Shown piece after piece: positions 44,309-53,403 of a DNA stretch of 64,000 nucleotides. Position numbers and translations under genes: made by a program. Below the pieces are notes generated by a model, which saw only the letters and a program-made list of their open reading frames with translations, was not told where the DNA came from and made no database searches. This DNA comes from Flavobacterium faecale (GTDB lineage Bacteria; Bacteroidota; Bacteroidia; Flavobacteriales; Flavobacteriaceae), in contig NZ_CP020918.1 in assembly GCF_003076455.1 (NCBI RefSeq), forward strand, positions 3,694,001 to 3,758,000. The letters are read 5' to 3'. Numbering within the stretch: position 1 is the stretch's first letter; every line of letters begins with the position of its first letter.

Positions 44309-45227
44309 ATGTCCCATTACTTACGAACTGTGCGGAACAGATAAATACAGCGTAAAAGGAATGCGTCTTATTGCTCCCAAATTAACGCACTTAAATGATT
44401 TGCCCTATACTGCTGTCGAACTTCGTCAAGAAGCGGCTAATAGAGCCAAAAAACTATCCATTCAAGGGGTTCAACCAAAACTTAGTGCAGCGGTTTCTAT
44501 AGTAGATCAAGAGTTTAAAATTGTAGATCAGTTTGGAACCTACATTATCAAACCACAAAATGATTTATTCTCACAATTACCCGAAAACGAGGACGTAACC
44601 ATGCGAATGGCAAAAGCATTTGGTTTAGATGTTCCTTTTCATGGAATGCTCTACGGAAAAGATGGAAGTTTGTCTTATTTCATTAAACGTTTTGATCGCC
44701 ACGGTAAAGGGAAAAAATGGGCAACCGAAGATTTTGCACAATTAACGGCTAATACAAGAGATACCAAATACCGCTTTACAATGGAAAAACTGATTCCGGT
44801 ACTGGATGAATTTTGTTCTTTTCCTGCCATTGAGAAAGCAGACTTTTTTAAAAGAATACTTTTTTGTTTTGTAACAGGTAATGAAGACATGCACTTGAAA
44901 AACTTTTCGTTAATCACCAAAAATGGTAAAACAACCCTCGCTCCTATTTATGACTTTCTGAATTCTACCATAGCGATTAAAAATCCTGATGAAGAAATGG
45001 CACTACCCTTGAAAGGAAAAAAGAGCAACCTAAAAGCTTCTGATTTCATAGAATATTATGCTAAAGAGAGGTTGCAACTCAACGAAAAAACAATAGCTAC
45101 AATTCTAGATCAAATGAAAAAAGCAACTCCTAAATGGAAGGAGTTGCTTGAGATTTCTTTCCTTTCTGATGAAATGAAAGATAAGTATTTGGAGTTGTTG
45201 GAAAGTAGAGTTATAATGTTTCAATAA
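44301..45227 (+). CDS. hipT: HipT-like serine/threonine kinase toxin
   Basis: A 308-residue HipA-family kinase lacking the N-terminal subdomain. Visible motifs: the Gly-rich autophosphorylation loop LSIQGVQPKLS (52-62), the ATP lysine in TYIIKP (K84), catalytic loop GNEDMHLKN (193-201) and metal-binding YDFLN (217-221). HipT kinases phosphorylate an aminoacyl-tRNA synthetase (TrpRS in the E. coli case), stopping growth. The loop has a single serine before QG, unlike the SxS of E. coli HipT. All three genes are intact. Confidence 0.85.
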   Translation: MNRCPITYELCGTDKYSVKGMRLIAPKLTHLNDLPYTAVELRQEAANRAKKLSIQGVQPKLSAAVSIVDQEFKIVDQFGTYIIKPQNDLFSQLPENEDVTMRMAKAFGLDVPFHGMLYGKDGSLSYFIKRFDRHGKGKKWATEDFAQLTANTRDTKYRFTMEKLIPVLDEFCSFPAIEKADFFKRILFCFVTGNEDMHLKNFSLITKNGKTTLAPIYDFLNSTIAIKNPDEEMALPLKGKKSNLKASDFIEYYAKERLQLNEKTIATILDQMKKATPKWKELLEISFLSDEMKDKYLELLESRVIMFQ

Positions 45228-45240
45228 ACTCCACAAAAAA

Positions 45241-45273
45241 AATGCGGTGAATAAATTGATTATTCTCCGCATT
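45241..45273. terminator. Bidirectional hairpin between hipT and fic
   Basis: AATGCGG-T-GAATAA-ATTGA-TTATTC-T-CCGCATT is an almost perfect stem, with A-rich and T-rich flanks. It lies between the convergent hipT and fic genes and can end both transcripts. The same sequence, with few changes, recurs at 46429-46461 on the other side of fic. Confidence 0.7.
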
Positions 45274-45280
45274 TTATATT

Positions 45281-46381
45281 TTAACAAATGTCTTTTAGTA
45301 TATAATGCGTACTTCTACCACCTGAATTGGCTTTGATTAAGATACCTTTATTTACTAAATCAGTGATATCCCTTAATGCGGTGTCTGGAGAAGTTTTGGT
45401 CATTTTAGCCCATTTACTTGTGTTTAAATTGCCTTCAAAATTATCCATGAGTTTGTCAAGCATAGATTTCTGGCGGTCATTACTGATTTTACCCGCAAAT
45501 TTGACCCAAAAATGATGTTTTCTAACTACTTTGTCAACTATGACACTTGAATGAAGTATACTGTTTTTAAGACAGTCTAAAAACCAAATGATCCATTCCG
45601 TAATATCTAAGTCGTCCTTTTGAGTTCGTTCAAGAATGCTATAATAACTTTTCTTTTGTTTGTTTATTTCAGTAGACATACTATAGAATCTTTGGTTGAC
45701 ACCATCCGATTTTGAAAGTTGCATATCTGTAATTGCTCTGGCTATTCTACCGTTACCATCATCAAATGGATGTATCGTTATGAACCACAAATGAGCAATA
45801 GCTGCTTTAAGTAGCGATTCTAATTCTTGTTCGTTATTATACCAATCTACGAACTGCTTCATTTCGCTAGTTAAAAGTTCTGCTTTTGGAGCTTCATAGT
45901 GAACCACCTCTCTACCCATTCCCCCTGAAACAACTTGCATAGCACCTGAACGCCATTTTGCCACTTCGATTTTATGCATACCACTTCTACCTGTTGGAAA
46001 TAACGCGGCGTGCCAACCAAACAAACGATCCTCAGTAATTACTTTATCGTCATTTTGAGTAGCATCGATCATCACTTCAACAATCCCATCTATATTGCGA
46101 TCTGAGTTTTCTAGTCCAGAGTATTCTAAACCCAATCTAGTTGCAATTGAGGATCGCACTAATTCAGGATTTAAAATCTCTCCTTCTATTTCAGAAGTTT
46201 GCAAGACGTCTTGAATTAAAGTCTCCAAATTGGCTTCCCCTTTTAGCTCAAAGCCTAGTAGCTCTACTTTACCCATAAGTTTGCCCTGCAAGTTTCTCAC
46301 CTCACTTAATAGCGAAATAAATTCCTGCTCTTCCCATGAAAATATGGGCCACCTTTTAAGTTGGTGTATGTAGATTGCCAT
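45281..46381 (-). CDS. Fic-domain AMP-transferase with winged-helix C-terminus
   Basis: A 366-residue Fic protein, which usually transfers AMP to a target hydroxyl. The motif HPFDDGNGRIAR (core HPFxxGNGR) is intact; an inhibitory-helix-like segment may be present in LQTSEIEGEILNPELVRSSI near the N-terminus, meaning self-inhibition. The C-terminal part (WAKMTKTSPDTALRDITDLV) is a winged helix that could bind DNA. The longest frame starts with TTG at 46426; ATG at 46381 is better and frees the two upstream palindromes. Those palindromes are plausible self-regulation sites. Confidence 0.85.
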   Translation of the reverse strand: MAIYIHQLKRWPIFSWEEQEFISLLSEVRNLQGKLMGKVELLGFELKGEANLETLIQDVLQTSEIEGEILNPELVRSSIATRLGLEYSGLENSDRNIDGIVEVMIDATQNDDKVITEDRLFGWHAALFPTGRSGMHKIEVAKWRSGAMQVVSGGMGREVVHYEAPKAELLTSEMKQFVDWYNNEQELESLLKAAIAHLWFITIHPFDDGNGRIARAITDMQLSKSDGVNQRFYSMSTEINKQKKSYYSILERTQKDDLDITEWIIWFLDCLKNSILHSSVIVDKVVRKHHFWVKFAGKISNDRQKSMLDKLMDNFEGNLNTSKWAKMTKTSPDTALRDITDLVNKGILIKANSGGRSTHYILKDIC

Positions 46382-46396
46382 AACTGTATTATTTGA

Positions 46397-46459
46397 TGCG
46401 GTAAATATAGTACTTATTCTCCGCAAAAAATGCGGTGAATAGATTGATTATTTACCGCA
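46397..46459 (-). promoter_or_regulatory. Two tandem TGCGGT...ACCGCA palindromes upstream of fic
   Basis: Palindrome 1 spans 46397-46425 (TGCGGTAAATA...TTATTCTCCGCA) and palindrome 2 spans 46431-46459 (TGCGGTGAATA...TTATTTACCGCA). They are 34 bp apart in phase and only 16 bp upstream of the fic ATG. They are probably operators for the winged helix of Fic or another regulator. Confidence 0.6.
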
Positions 46460-46497
46460 TTGTACAGATTATTAATTAATAAGATAATAATTATTTG

Positions 46498-48705
46498 TTA
46501 ATCGTTTTTTTCCATTATCCTCCTGATGTCATTACATCTACACACTTCAAACCAATCTTGATCGAATTCACTTAAATCGGCTTTATATTCAAGCCCTAAA
46601 TCATTAATTTGTATACTTAAATTTTCAAACGCATTTCTTCTATCATAGACTTCGCCTTCATCTGTTGCCCAATCCATAAGATCTTCAATGTCGTTAAATA
46701 TATGTTCACTGAATAAATCATCAAGATGATTAGTGATATTTGTTGTGTCTAATTTTTTTAAATCAACATCAAAACTTTCAATTAACTGCGCTAATAAATC
46801 AACCGCATCATTAAGTTCTCTTGTACCTCTGAAAAGTTCTGAGACAATTTCTTCAATTCTCTTTTGCAATATAGAATTAATGTATTCATTACCTTTAACT
46901 GAAAGCATAAAATTTTTGAAATGTAAGTTTAAAGAATAATCTTCATGTAGTGCTTTCCACTCTGTAATTCTATCAATTATTTCACAAATAACTTCCTCTT
47001 TATCATCATCTTCAACATATTTATAAATTACTAACGCTAAATAAATTAAATCATAATCAACATTTTCGTTACTTATAAAAGATTGATAATCTGTAAGTAA
47101 TCTCTTTTCTAAACTTTTGGGAATTTTAACTTTCCCAGTTCTTCCCAAAGAAAATAAACGTACTGTTAACTGTGAAAGATATTGAACTGATTCTGCAATT
47201 CGATTAACTTCGTCTTGGTTTTCTGCTAAAAAATTCATAAGAAAATCAATTAGTGAAGGATTTATAAAATTTACATCGTCATCATTTTTCAATAGAATGA
47301 ATCCGCCTTCCAAACGTTTAAAAGACTTACTAAAAGCAAACATTTCAATGTGCTTGTTATTGTTTTTGACTTCATATCGAACCCGAGTATTATAAGCATT
47401 TTCTAATTCAGTAATATTTGCAGAATCTCCAAAACTGATAAGCGTATTTAAAAGCAACCTATCGTCTTCTGTTATTTGTTCAATGTAAGCATGTCTCCAA
47501 ATTTGATCTGGATAATTAAAACTTGAAAAAATAAATTCTTTAAATTCAGTAGTATTAAAATGATTTACTAACTCTACTGAAGTAATAAATTCTACTGAAC
47601 GTGGCGTATAATTTGTATGTTTTACAATGAATTCTTGAAGTTTTTCATCATATAATAGCTCTTTTAATTCTTCTTTTAATTCAGAATCTTCAATGTGATT
47701 ATTGAGTAATTGTCTTTTTAAAACTTCGTCATATTCTTTTAATTCAAATAAACTTGATTTAGCTTTAACGTTAAACCTTTTCAAATTTTCACTTTCTTCA
47801 ATAGCCGTATTTAATAGAAAAGATCTTGTTGTAAATACAACTAATTTATTTTCCATCCCTGGAATTCTGTTTAATATTTTTCTTAGAGTCGTTTCACTTC
47901 CTTTAGCTTTATTAATTTCAACTTTATTACTCCCTAAAAAATCATCAAAATAAATTATTTGTTTAGAATCCCCTGGAATTAAAACTTTTTCTGCTTCTTT
48001 AATATCATCTAAAATGTAAGATAAATTATAACCCTCTGCAATGTATTTATAAATTAACATTTCGGCTAAAGTTGTTTTTCCAACTCCAGGTTCACCAGTA
48101 AGTATAATAAATCTATTCTTTTCTAATGCTTTCTGTACATCTTCAAAAAGTGGTGTTTTTACATAAATTCTTAATCGTCTTTTTAATTCATGTTCTTCAA
48201 AAGCCGATGATCTAAATTCTAAATCTGATCCTAATAATTTTCTTAATATTGAAAAATCAGACAACCAAAGCTTGTAATGAGTATTTAATATTTCTTCGTG
48301 ATTTTCTATTAATCGATTTAAATCTTTTTTACCATAAACATCATTTAAGTTTTTTATGTGAGGTTCAAATAATGTCATAATCTCCTCTGCATTCGCTACA
48401 CTTAAATCAACTGAAGTAGCAAAGATGTACCTGTTTGGATTTAGTTTTTTAACTTTATCTACTTCTGTAGCTCTTAGGGGATATAACATTTTGTTATACC
48501 CTGTTCTATAAAAGTGTTTTACTTGACCAACCTGCTCAAACATATTATTATCAGTTGAATACAACAAATCAATTCCTTTATCTTTTCCTTCTTTAAACGT
48601 TTTATATTTAATTACTGAATCATCAGGTTGGTCTAGATTTAATAAATCACAAACTAGCTCTTCTAAATCGGAGCTGTTTAAAGTTGAGAAGTCATAGTCT
48701 GACAT
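46498..48705 (-). CDS. Mrr-like nuclease plus STAND-type ATPase, candidate antiphage protein
   Basis: A 735-residue protein with an N-terminal restriction-endonuclease-like domain (about residues 5-145): GIDLLYS with D46, then QVGQVKHF with QxK at 61-63, the PD-(D/E)xK pattern. The ATPase that follows is of the nSTAND3 type: Walker A GEPGVGKTT (204-212), Walker B IIYFDDF (250-256), FTTRS (291-295). The C-terminal 350 residues are helical and would sense the trigger. Nuclease-STAND fusions are a known antiphage design (Avs4 is the larger relative). A 48-aa membrane protein is encoded 2 bp upstream, an uncommon partner. Confidence 0.8.
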   Translation of the reverse strand: MSDYDFSTLNSSDLEELVCDLLNLDQPDDSVIKYKTFKEGKDKGIDLLYSTDNNMFEQVGQVKHFYRTGYNKMLYPLRATEVDKVKKLNPNRYIFATSVDLSVANAEEIMTLFEPHIKNLNDVYGKKDLNRLIENHEEILNTHYKLWLSDFSILRKLLGSDLEFRSSAFEEHELKRRLRIYVKTPLFEDVQKALEKNRFIILTGEPGVGKTTLAEMLIYKYIAEGYNLSYILDDIKEAEKVLIPGDSKQIIYFDDFLGSNKVEINKAKGSETTLRKILNRIPGMENKLVVFTTRSFLLNTAIEESENLKRFNVKAKSSLFELKEYDEVLKRQLLNNHIEDSELKEELKELLYDEKLQEFIVKHTNYTPRSVEFITSVELVNHFNTTEFKEFIFSSFNYPDQIWRHAYIEQITEDDRLLLNTLISFGDSANITELENAYNTRVRYEVKNNNKHIEMFAFSKSFKRLEGGFILLKNDDDVNFINPSLIDFLMNFLAENQDEVNRIAESVQYLSQLTVRLFSLGRTGKVKIPKSLEKRLLTDYQSFISNENVDYDLIYLALVIYKYVEDDDKEEVICEIIDRITEWKALHEDYSLNLHFKNFMLSVKGNEYINSILQKRIEEIVSELFRGTRELNDAVDLLAQLIESFDVDLKKLDTTNITNHLDDLFSEHIFNDIEDLMDWATDEGEVYDRRNAFENLSIQINDLGLEYKADLSEFDQDWFEVCRCNDIRRIMEKND

Positions 48706-48707
48706 AT

Positions 48708-48854
48708 TTATTTCTTTTTAGTAATAAAAGCTATAGTAATCATTGAAGCCAATGATACAATCATAACGCCAACTGCTTTTAAAGTATCATTTACACCTTT
48801 TTGGTATCCTGATTTACTTCCTCCATATTCTTTTTTATAATTTCCCTGTGCCAT
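48708..48854 (-). CDS. Tiny single-helix membrane protein coupled to the STAND gene (48 aa)
   Basis: A 48-residue protein: polar, basic N-terminus (MAQGNYKKEYGGSKSGYQKG), one transmembrane helix (AVGVMIVSLASMITIAFI) and a KKK end. Only 2 bp separate its stop from the start of the nuclease-STAND gene. It may anchor the complex at the membrane, or be a separate effector or antitoxin. It is too short for common ORF cutoffs. Confidence 0.55.
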   Translation of the reverse strand: MAQGNYKKEYGGSKSGYQKGVNDTLKAVGVMIVSLASMITIAFITKKK

Positions 48855-48948
48855 AATTTTCCATTTCAATATCTACCTAAAACACTCCTTTTCAATATTT
48901 TTATATAACATCATAACTCTATTGAATTAGTAAGAACAAAGGTATAAT

Positions 48949-50481
48949 TTAATTCCTCTGAGCTACTATAAAATCTCTCATTGCTACAACAGACTCTTCA
49001 AGTTGTTCAAATGTATATCTTGTATTTGAAGTGTTTTCAGGATGATGGATCTGATGCCTAATATATTCAGTTAAAACAATTTGTTGTATTGTAGCACTTC
49101 CTCTAAATATCTTATTATAATTAATGGTAGGCCTACCGTTTTTGTAATCATTCCAAAAACCTTCAGCTTCAATAAATCCATGTAATTCATTATGATACTC
49201 TTCAGTTAAATCACGAAATGCAATAAAATTTATTTCATTTAATGATGGGTAAGGCAACTGATTTGGGATTATTTTTCCAATCGACTTTACTCCATCTTCA
49301 TTTTTTGCAATTAATCTCAGATGATTAAACTTTAATCCTTTTACAACAGTTGAACTGTGGGTAGTTAATAATACCTGAGTATTGTTAGCTGCTGATAATT
49401 CAATAAATGATTTAATTAGCAATTTTTGATGATCTGAATGTTGTGAGGTTTCAGGTTCTTCTATTGCGTATATTATCGATTGAGAGTTTCCTGATTGCAA
49501 TCTTCTTTCAGCCTCTGCTCTAAAAAAATTTAATAAAATCAATCTCTTAACTCCGCTACCTCTCTTGTTAATTGGAATATTTTCATCACCACAAATTGAA
49601 ACACTTTTAAAAACATCACTCCACTTCAAAGTATTAGAAGCAGGAATAATAGGGTTTAAAGTATTTGCTATTTCAGGGTTCATCTCTCTTAATTTTTCTA
49701 AAGTTAAATCTGAAACTTCAGTTAATCTTACAGCAACTCTTTGGGCTATATTCTCAAACATTTCAACTATTTCTTGATCTGCCAATATTTGCTGTACAGC
49801 CTTTTTAAGCGGATCCTGAACTTCGCTATCGTTATCGCTATTTTTACGATCAGATTGAAATAGGGAATATTGGGGCAAATAAGTTTGGATTTTTTCCCAA
49901 ATATTCTTTGCGTCTTCTTTAGATGTGTCAATATCTATTTCATTTAACTGTAGATCATTACTGAAATGAGTCCATATAGAATTACGCATGATTGCATTTA
50001 CACTCTGATTTTCACAAGCAATATCATTATCTTTAATTATTTTTCGATAATCGGTAATTTTCTTTAATAAAAGATCTGAACATAAAGGATTAGTTGGATG
50101 GTTGGCTTTTATTAAAACTTTAGCCGTACCAGCATTAGGATACTTCTTTGTTACTTCTAAATGGTTATTTACATTAAGTAAGTATTCTGATTCGAAAGTA
50201 GTCTGGTTAGTTGCATCAATAATAATCTGCGCAGGTAAATTTGCAAAAATTGCAGTTATGTAAATATTGTTATCGCCATCAGCTATAGCTCCTTTATTTA
50301 TATCATCTTTATCCAATTTAACTGCTCCTTTTCCTTCATTGAAAAAAATATCCAAGGCTTCTAAAACAGTGGATTTACCTATATCATTTTTACCTACAAA
50401 AACTGTCAAGTCATCTAAATCAATGATAGTTTCTTCTTTATAACTTCTAAAATTTTTAAGCTTGATTGCTATTAGTTTCAT
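48949..50481 (-). CDS. OLD/RecF-like AAA ATPase without nuclease domain
   Basis: A 510-residue SMC/RecF-type ATPase. N-terminal NFRSYKEETIIDLDDLTVFV and Walker A GKNDIGKSTVLEAL; the C-terminal part has AIEEPETSQHSDHQKLLI (Walker B) and LLTTHSSTVVKGL (H-loop). The Toprim nuclease domain of OLD proteins is not recognisable in the last 120 residues. Such ATPases are frequent passengers in type I restriction loci (RloA-like). It lies 36 bp downstream of hsdR, so it belongs to the same transcript. Confidence 0.75.
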   Translation of the reverse strand: MKLIAIKLKNFRSYKEETIIDLDDLTVFVGKNDIGKSTVLEALDIFFNEGKGAVKLDKDDINKGAIADGDNNIYITAIFANLPAQIIIDATNQTTFESEYLLNVNNHLEVTKKYPNAGTAKVLIKANHPTNPLCSDLLLKKITDYRKIIKDNDIACENQSVNAIMRNSIWTHFSNDLQLNEIDIDTSKEDAKNIWEKIQTYLPQYSLFQSDRKNSDNDSEVQDPLKKAVQQILADQEIVEMFENIAQRVAVRLTEVSDLTLEKLREMNPEIANTLNPIIPASNTLKWSDVFKSVSICGDENIPINKRGSGVKRLILLNFFRAEAERRLQSGNSQSIIYAIEEPETSQHSDHQKLLIKSFIELSAANNTQVLLTTHSSTVVKGLKFNHLRLIAKNEDGVKSIGKIIPNQLPYPSLNEINFIAFRDLTEEYHNELHGFIEAEGFWNDYKNGRPTINYNKIFRGSATIQQIVLTEYIRHQIHHPENTSNTRYTFEQLEESVVAMRDFIVAQRN

Positions 50482-50517
50482 ACTATGTCGTTTTTTATAA
50501 TTTAAAAAGCTTCGTTA

Positions 50518-53397
50518 CTAAGCCACCATCCCCTTCTCAAACAATTCCACAAACTCCTTCATTTTTGCAATAATCCTATCCCCAATGACTCTTGCTTGCA
50601 AAATACTTGGTCTGTTGTCTAGGCATTGAAAAACCTCGTCTTTGATGGGTTCTCGGCCGCTGTAGATGTAGGCATCGATTAAGCCTTTGAATTGTGCTTT
50701 GTCTAGATGTTCCTCTTCACAGAGTTTTCCTAAGGCTAGTACTTTTTGTTCTTGCCAGAATTTCTCAAATTCCTCTTCGATGTTGTCGCCGTCTTTGATT
50801 TGCGGCATGTTCTCGTCTATGAATTTCTGAATCAGCTCTCGCTTGCTTCGCAACTGAATGTCTCCACCCAATAAATCCAATATGGCTTTGCGCTGCGCTT
50901 TGGCTTCAGAAGTGTTCGTGCCTTTTAGCTGTGATATCAATTTCAATATATACGCCACATTGATTTGATCTCGGTGAATCAACTCTAACTCAAAATCGAT
51001 ATCGTCCAAGATTGATGTTTTCTCTTTCTTAGTGTCTCGCTTTACCTTCTCGTATAAGTCAAGGTATTTGCTTTTATAATCCTCAAATTCTTGTTCGTCT
51101 ATGGCAATGTCTTCCCAATCAAAATCGGTGTAGGATTGCAGAACGTTCATGGCACGCAACAATTTCCTAAACGCTTGCACAAACAAAGCTTCGGCATCTT
51201 CGGATTCTAGGTCGTCAACGCTTTGATAAGTTGGCGTGATTTCTCGCATTATTTTTAGAGCTTCTTCAAACTTTTCAGCGATTTTATCATAGTCCGGCAT
51301 GGTCACCACCTCGATGGCTTCTTTATTAGAAAACAAAGTAATGGCCTCGTCTGTGGCTTTTTTTAGATTTCGAAAAGAAAGAATATTTCCTTGCGATTTC
51401 TGTTCGCCCAAAATTCTGTTAGTCCTTGAATACGCCTGAATTAAGCCGTGCTGCTTCAAGTTTTTATCTACGTACAAGGTATTTACCTTTTTAGCGTCAA
51501 AACCCGTAAGCATCATGTTTACGACAATCACAATATCCAAACGATCTTTGGCATCATTGAAGTTTTTCTTCTCGCGATCTTTCAATCGTTTGCTGATGTC
51601 TTTGAAATACGATTCAAACAACGCTGAATCCTTGGTTGTAAAACTTCCATTGTACATTTGGTTGTAATGCCCAATGTAGGTTTCAAGTTTGTCGCGACTG
51701 TGGCTAGACGCATAAGCCGTTGGCCCTTCTGCAGCCATATCAAATCCAGACTCTTCATCATCTGGTAAATAATCCTGTGCTTGATCTGAATCTTCATTGG
51801 CTCCAAAAGTAAAAATTGTAGCAATGCGTAAATCGTGTTTGCCTGCTTCTTTCTTTTTTTGGAATAAATCATAATACTGCACGGCATTCGGAATGCTACT
51901 CACAGTCAATAAAGCCGAATACTGTTTATTGAACGTTTTTTGATCGTGGTGTGCTATAATGTAATCTACAATTTTCTCGATACGCATAGGCGAATCCAAT
52001 ACTTCTTGTTTGTCGATGTCTTCGACTTCTATATCAATAAACGATTTGCTTTTGTTCTTGTATTTCCCCACGTATTCTATTCCAAAACGAAGTACGTTTT
52101 CGTCATGAATGGCATCGGTGATGACGTATTTGTGCAGGCAGTCACCAAATAAATCTTTGGTGGTTCGCTTTCCCTTATCATTTTTAGAAGCGTTCTCGGC
52201 AAAAATGGGTGTTCCTGTAAAACCAATCAGCTGTGATTGATCAAAAAACTTGGTGATTCTTTCATGGGTTTCTCCAAATTGCGAACGGTGGCATTCGTCA
52301 AAAATGAAAACTATTTTTTTATGACGTAGCGGTTCTATTTGGTGTTTAAAACGATCTGAAACGGCATTGTTTAATTTTTGTATAGTGGTTAAAACCAACT
52401 TAGTATTATCGGTCAGTTGTTTTACTAAAGATTGTGTATTGTCAGTTACGTCAACGCTGTCTTTTTTGAAAGCGTTAAATTCGTTCATGGTCTGGAAATC
52501 CAAATCCTTTCTATCTACTACAAAAACCACTTTGTAGACATCAGGCAAATCCATCAAAATTTGACTGGCTTTGAACGAGGTTAACGTCTTACCCGATCCC
52601 GTAGTGTGCCATATGTAAGCGTTGTCACTCGTGTGCTTGACTTGCTTGATTATTGCCTCAGTCGCATAATATTGGTACGGACGCAACACCATCATGATTT
52701 TGTGGGTTTCGTTGATCACAATATAATGTGCGATCATTTTACCTAGTTGCGTAGGGTTTAAAAACGCTTTGGCGAAAGGCATTAATTCGGTGATATTTTT
52801 ATTATTGGCATCTGCCCAAAAGAAGGTTTGCTTAACCGATTGAAGTTCGTTATTAGCCAAATATTTGGTGTTTACACCATTACTTATCACAAACAATTGC
52901 ACGTACTGAAACAGCCCGCTATTGCTCCAAAAGGAATGCAATTGGTAGCGATTGATTTGGTTAAAAGCTTCTTTGATCTCTGTACCCGAACGTTTCAATT
53001 CTATTTGTACCAAAGGCAAACCATTGACCAAAAGCGTGACATCATAACGGTTTTTATAGCTTCCTTCTAATGAAATTTGATTGGTAACTTGGTATAAATT
53101 AGCTCCCGTATTTTCGCTATTAAAAAAACGAACATAAAACGAAGTACCATCTTCCTTAGTCAATTGAAAACGGTCACGCAAGGTTTTTGCCTTTTCGAAA
53201 ACACTGCCTTTGGCAAGATGATTCAAAACGGCATCAAACTCCTTGGCTGTAAAAGTAGTTCGGTTGAAAAGCTCCAACTGACTTTTAAGATTAGAAACTA
53301 AAGCGTCTCCGTCTTGAATTTTTACAGACACATAGCCTAAACCCTGCAATTGCTGGATTAGATTGTTTTCTAATTGTAACTCGGATTGGTGTGCCAT
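50518..53397 (-). CDS. hsdR: Type I restriction enzyme, R subunit
   Basis: The 959-residue motor and nuclease subunit. An N-terminal PD-(D/E)xK nuclease (LLVNGLPLVQIELKRSGTEI) is followed by the helicase motor with Walker A IWHTTGSGKTLTS, DEAD-type box FDECHRSQFGE, motif III GFTGTPIF and QAYSRTNRI (motif VI). The C-terminal part contacts HsdM. The enzyme cuts DNA lacking the methylation set by HsdM/HsdS. The gene is complete. Its first 22 codons are also found as a remnant at 55.04-55.11 kb, showing that hsdR once followed the 196-aa gene directly. Confidence 0.92.
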   Translation of the reverse strand: MAHQSELQLENNLIQQLQGLGYVSVKIQDGDALVSNLKSQLELFNRTTFTAKEFDAVLNHLAKGSVFEKAKTLRDRFQLTKEDGTSFYVRFFNSENTGANLYQVTNQISLEGSYKNRYDVTLLVNGLPLVQIELKRSGTEIKEAFNQINRYQLHSFWSNSGLFQYVQLFVISNGVNTKYLANNELQSVKQTFFWADANNKNITELMPFAKAFLNPTQLGKMIAHYIVINETHKIMMVLRPYQYYATEAIIKQVKHTSDNAYIWHTTGSGKTLTSFKASQILMDLPDVYKVVFVVDRKDLDFQTMNEFNAFKKDSVDVTDNTQSLVKQLTDNTKLVLTTIQKLNNAVSDRFKHQIEPLRHKKIVFIFDECHRSQFGETHERITKFFDQSQLIGFTGTPIFAENASKNDKGKRTTKDLFGDCLHKYVITDAIHDENVLRFGIEYVGKYKNKSKSFIDIEVEDIDKQEVLDSPMRIEKIVDYIIAHHDQKTFNKQYSALLTVSSIPNAVQYYDLFQKKKEAGKHDLRIATIFTFGANEDSDQAQDYLPDDEESGFDMAAEGPTAYASSHSRDKLETYIGHYNQMYNGSFTTKDSALFESYFKDISKRLKDREKKNFNDAKDRLDIVIVVNMMLTGFDAKKVNTLYVDKNLKQHGLIQAYSRTNRILGEQKSQGNILSFRNLKKATDEAITLFSNKEAIEVVTMPDYDKIAEKFEEALKIMREITPTYQSVDDLESEDAEALFVQAFRKLLRAMNVLQSYTDFDWEDIAIDEQEFEDYKSKYLDLYEKVKRDTKKEKTSILDDIDFELELIHRDQINVAYILKLISQLKGTNTSEAKAQRKAILDLLGGDIQLRSKRELIQKFIDENMPQIKDGDNIEEEFEKFWQEQKVLALGKLCEEEHLDKAQFKGLIDAYIYSGREPIKDEVFQCLDNRPSILQARVIGDRIIAKMKEFVELFEKGMVA

Positions 53398-53403
53398 AGT
53401 TAT
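53335..53403 (-). repeat. 69-bp repeat, copy 1 (start of hsdR)
   Basis: The sequence from GCCTAAACCC to CATAGTTAT encodes the first codons of HsdR and the last base-pairs of the upstream fic gene. It matches 55045-55113 with two differences. The two copies bracket the fic gene. Confidence 0.85.

Noticed and set aside
46498..48705. Calling the nuclease-STAND protein Avs4
   Set aside because: Avs4 proteins are about twice as long; only the domain order agrees.
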